Notes under the pieces: generated by a model
Told to the model about the DNA's origin: nothing
Seen by the model: the letters and a program-made list of their open reading frames with translations, nothing else
Databases searched by the model: none
Assembly: GCA_029260235.1 (NCBI GenBank)
Contig: JAJDDP010000035.1
Location: forward strand, 1-37,068
Length of the DNA stretch: 37,068 bases
Direction: 5' to 3'
Source: Phycisphaerae bacterium
GTDB lineage: Bacteria; Planctomycetota; Phycisphaerae; UBA1845
Shown: positions 34,813 to 37,068 of the stretch, piece after piece
How positions within the stretch are numbered: the stretch's first letter is position 1
Layout: every line of letters begins with the position of its first letter
Made by a program: the position numbers and the translations under genes

Positions 34813-35757
34813 ATGATCCAGGTACAAAATCTCAGCAAGCGATACGGCTCCTTCAAGGCGGTGGACGGCATCAGCTTCCACGTCAAAGAGGGCGAGATCG
34901 TCGGGTTTCTTGGTCCTAACGGCGCGGGGAAGACCACTACGATTCGCATTTTGACTTGTTTCTTGCCGGCGGACAGCGGTTCCGCCTCGGTCACCGGTCA
35001 CGATGTCTTTGGCGAATCGATGCAGGTCCGCAGCAACATCGGCTACCTGCCTGAATCGGCACCTCTTTACCCTGAGATGCGAGTCCGCGAATACCTAAAT
35101 TTTCGAGGGAAGCTGCACCACATGGGGCGGGCGGTGCGCGAGCAAGCCATCGCCCGGGTGGTAAAAAGTTGTTGGCTGGGCGATTTCGTGGATAGGCTTA
35201 TCGGGCAGCTTTCCAAGGGCATGCGGCAGCGCGTCGGCTTATCTGACGCCCTCATCCATGACCCTAAGGTCCTGGTGCTTGATGAGCCTACCGTGGGGCT
35301 GGACCCGACGCAGATTCGCGAGACGCGGAATCTCATCGCTGGTTTGGGTGAGCGGCACACTATTCTGCTTAGCTCGCACATTCTGCACGAGGTCGAGCAG
35401 GTGTGCACGCGAACCATCATTATCAATAAGGGGCGAATCGTAGCCAGTGGCTCGCCGGCTGAGCTTCGCACTCAGGTGGGGGCAGAGTCGAGACTCATCG
35501 CCGAGATCAAAGGGCCAGAAGCAGAAGTTCGTCAGGCAGTCTCAGCCCTAAATGGTGTGGGTGAAGTAGAGATTCGAGCTGTCGATGGCTGGAACCGTTT
35601 GGGGATCGAGCCTACCAACGGGGCGGATGTTCGGGAGAGCGTATTCAAGCTGGCCGCCGACCGCGGCTGGTCCTTGCGAGAGATGCGGCGAGAAGTAGCA
35701 AGCCTGGAAGACTTCTTCGTGAAAATCACGGCGGAGCAAAAGGGGGCGGGCTTGTAG
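34813..35757 (+). CDS. ABC transporter ATP-binding protein (GldA-like)
   Basis: A 314-residue ATPase for an ABC-2 type exporter. Walker A is GPNGAGKTTT, the signature is LSKGMRQRVGL, Walker B is VLVLDEPTVGLDP, and the switch His is in LLSSHIL. The C-terminal 90 residues form the extra domain common in exporter ATPases of this group. I start at the ATG at 34813 (MIQVQNLSKRYG). It is followed by a permease and a GldG-like gene, the same order as GldA-GldF-GldG, which in Bacteroidetes is linked to gliding motility. In planctomycetes this triad is widespread and need not mean gliding. Substrate unknown. Confidence 0.92.
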   Translation: MIQVQNLSKRYGSFKAVDGISFHVKEGEIVGFLGPNGAGKTTTIRILTCFLPADSGSASVTGHDVFGESMQVRSNIGYLPESAPLYPEMRVREYLNFRGKLHHMGRAVREQAIARVVKSCWLGDFVDRLIGQLSKGMRQRVGLSDALIHDPKVLVLDEPTVGLDPTQIRETRNLIAGLGERHTILLSSHILHEVEQVCTRTIIINKGRIVASGSPAELRTQVGAESRLIAEIKGPEAEVRQAVSALNGVGEVEIRAVDGWNRLGIEPTNGADVRESVFKLAADRGWSLREMRREVASLEDFFVKITAEQKGAGL

Positions 35758-35853
35758 TCGCACTAGAATGCCCGGGCAGTGGCCTTGCGACTTTCCAAAC
35801 CAGATTCAAAAGACTAGATGACCCTTTTGCGAATTGCAGCGGAGTACGCCGCC

Positions 35854-36573
35854 ATGCGAAACATCGGAACCCTAACCCAACGCGAATTGGCTGCTTTCTT
35901 TTTTTCGCCGATTGCATACGTCGTCTTGGCTGTGTTCCTGGGTGTGACCGGGATTTTCTTCGTCAACGACAATTTTCTCCCAGGGGAGGAAGCATCGTTG
36001 CGGGTCACCTTTGGATCTTACTTTCCGATTATTTTGGTCTTTGTGATCCCCATGCTGACCATGCGATTGCTCTCCGAGGAGTTTCGCAGCGGAACCATCG
36101 AAACGCTGATGACCGCTCCAGTCAGCGAGGTTGATGTAGTCTTGGGCAAGTTCCTGGGGACCCTGATCTTTTTCGTAGTGATGTTGGCCACCACTCTTCT
36201 GCACGTTGGTTTGGTCATGACCTACGGATCTCCCGATCTGGGGCTTGTGCTTAGTTCCTATCTTGGGCTCCTGCTGCTGGGCGGGCTGTACATCTCGGTG
36301 GGATTGTTCTTCAGTGCCTGCACCCGAAATCAGGTCATAGCTGTGCTGTGCAGTTTTGTGCTGTTGGCTATCTTTAGTTTCCTGGCCAACTACATCGCCC
36401 GTGACCTGGAGGGCAATTCGCGGGTGATCCTGCAGCACCTGTCCATCATCGCACACTACCAGGATTTTACGCGTGGGCTGGTGGACGTGAATCATCTGGT
36501 CTTCTTCGTGAGTACGACCGGGCTGTTCTTGTTCTTGGCAGTCAAGGCATTGGAGTCGAGACGATGGCGGTAG
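35854..36573 (+). CDS. ABC-2 type permease (GldF-like)
   Basis: A 239-residue inner-membrane permease with six predicted segments. I prefer the ATG at 35854, with GGAG nine bases upstream, because it begins MRNIGTLTQREL...SPIAYVV, the usual family start; a longer frame opens at 35818. The conserved segment RLLSEEFRSGTIETLMTAPV links to the ATPase. It overlaps the next gene by ten bases. It would form the channel of the exporter with the preceding ATPase. Confidence 0.9.
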   Translation: MRNIGTLTQRELAAFFFSPIAYVVLAVFLGVTGIFFVNDNFLPGEEASLRVTFGSYFPIILVFVIPMLTMRLLSEEFRSGTIETLMTAPVSEVDVVLGKFLGTLIFFVVMLATTLLHVGLVMTYGSPDLGLVLSSYLGLLLLGGLYISVGLFFSACTRNQVIAVLCSFVLLAIFSFLANYIARDLEGNSRVILQHLSIIAHYQDFTRGLVDVNHLVFFVSTTGLFLFLAVKALESRRWR

Positions 36574-37068
36574 GGCAAAGCCAATCCCAATCCAAGTTCC
36601 AAGGTCGGCAGCTTCGCATTGGTGCCAACGTGCTTGTGGGCATTCTTCTGGTCGCTGCGATTGTTGTCGTTTTGCAGTGGTCCGCCCATCGCTTCGGCGG
36701 CAAGGCGGATTGGACGCGAAGCGGGGTCAACAGCTTGTCAGATGGCACTTGCAGCCTGTTGGCTGACTTGGACGAGAAGATCACCATCACGACTGCCTAC
36801 TTCAAGACCGACCTGGAGGCGGAGGACCAAAAGAAATTTCGACAGGCGGCCACTGATCTAGCCGGCTTGTTTCAGGCGGAGAACCGCTCGCAAATCGAAA
36901 TCAAGGCCTACGACCCGCTGCACGATCACGACAAGCGCGATGCCTTGCTATCCAGGCTGGCGAAGAAGCCAAAATTTGCCGAGCAATCTGCAAAACACCT
37001 CGAATTGGTGGCTCGATTCAAGGCTGAGTTTCAACCGGAAATTGCTGAACTTCTGGTGGCTGAGTCCG
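36564..37068 (+). CDS. GldG-like ABC exporter accessory protein, cut by window end
   Basis: The first 168 residues of a gene running past the window. A Gln/Ser-rich start (AVGQSQSQSK) precedes one membrane segment (about 20-40) and a soluble periplasmic part with SGVNSLSDGT and KITITTAYF, matching the N-terminus of GldG/ABC-type auxiliary proteins (DUF4350/GldG group). It starts ten bases inside the permease stop. The rest of the domain cannot be seen. Confidence 0.8.
   Translation, partial: MAVGQSQSQSKFQGRQLRIGANVLVGILLVAAIVVVLQWSAHRFGGKADWTRSGVNSLSDGTCSLLADLDEKITITTAYFKTDLEAEDQKKFRQAATDLAGLFQAENRSQIEIKAYDPLHDHDKRDALLSRLAKKPKFAEQSAKHLELVARFKAEFQPEIAELLVAES

Overview
The window looks like a chromosomal piece of a Planctomycetota bacterium, most likely a Phycisphaerae-type lineage. 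The evidence is the large secreted Cys-rich protein with dockerin-like Asp-rich repeats, the oversized secreted amidohydrolase, lipoproteins with extreme low complexity, and a fatty-acid cluster with paired CrtI-like oxidoreductases of the kind discussed for planctomycetes. UAA, UAG and UGA are all used as stops. No rRNA, tRNA, CRISPR array or intact mobile element was found.

Layout. 1-6.1 kb (+): a response regulator-GGDEF protein; a very short gene with an in-frame TGA that reads as a SelW/Rdx-family selenoprotein; an 831-residue PKD-type lipoprotein; a 0.5 kb gap with a transposase remnant; then an outer-membrane barrel protein with a 56-residue lipoprotein and a clear terminator. 6.1-12.9 kb (+): a three-domain amidohydrolase fusion and a large secreted Cys-rich protein. 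12.9-17.1 kb (-): glycosyltransferase, Dus, secreted alpha/beta hydrolase and 4'-phosphopantetheinyl transferase, apparently one operon transcribed from the PPTase. 17.5-26.0 kb (-): the main feature, an eight-gene lipid operon in the order oleC-like, oleD-like, ketosynthase, ACP, two CrtI-like FAD oxidoreductases, FabZ, FabI. 26.2-37.1 kb (+): an unusual phosphohexomutase, an inactive/active M16 peptidase pair, a membrane protein, a HAD hydrolase, a TPR protein, a lipoprotein, and a GldA/GldF/GldG-type ABC exporter cut by the window end.

How the genes may work together. The lipid operon has its own carrier protein, condensing enzyme, dehydratase and enoyl reductase, with a PPTase nearby to activate the ACP. 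It has no FabG, OleA or OleB. The OleD-like enzyme may supply the beta-keto reduction and the OleC-like enzyme may activate a free acid or form a beta-lactone, while the two CrtI-like enzymes would desaturate or isomerise the chain. The product is unknown; a ladderane-like, polyunsaturated or beta-lactone lipid are all inference. A good sigma70-type promoter lies just upstream of oleC.

The two points most worth testing are this OleCD/type II FAS/CrtI operon and the hidden selenoprotein at 1181-1399 with its SECIS-like hairpin.
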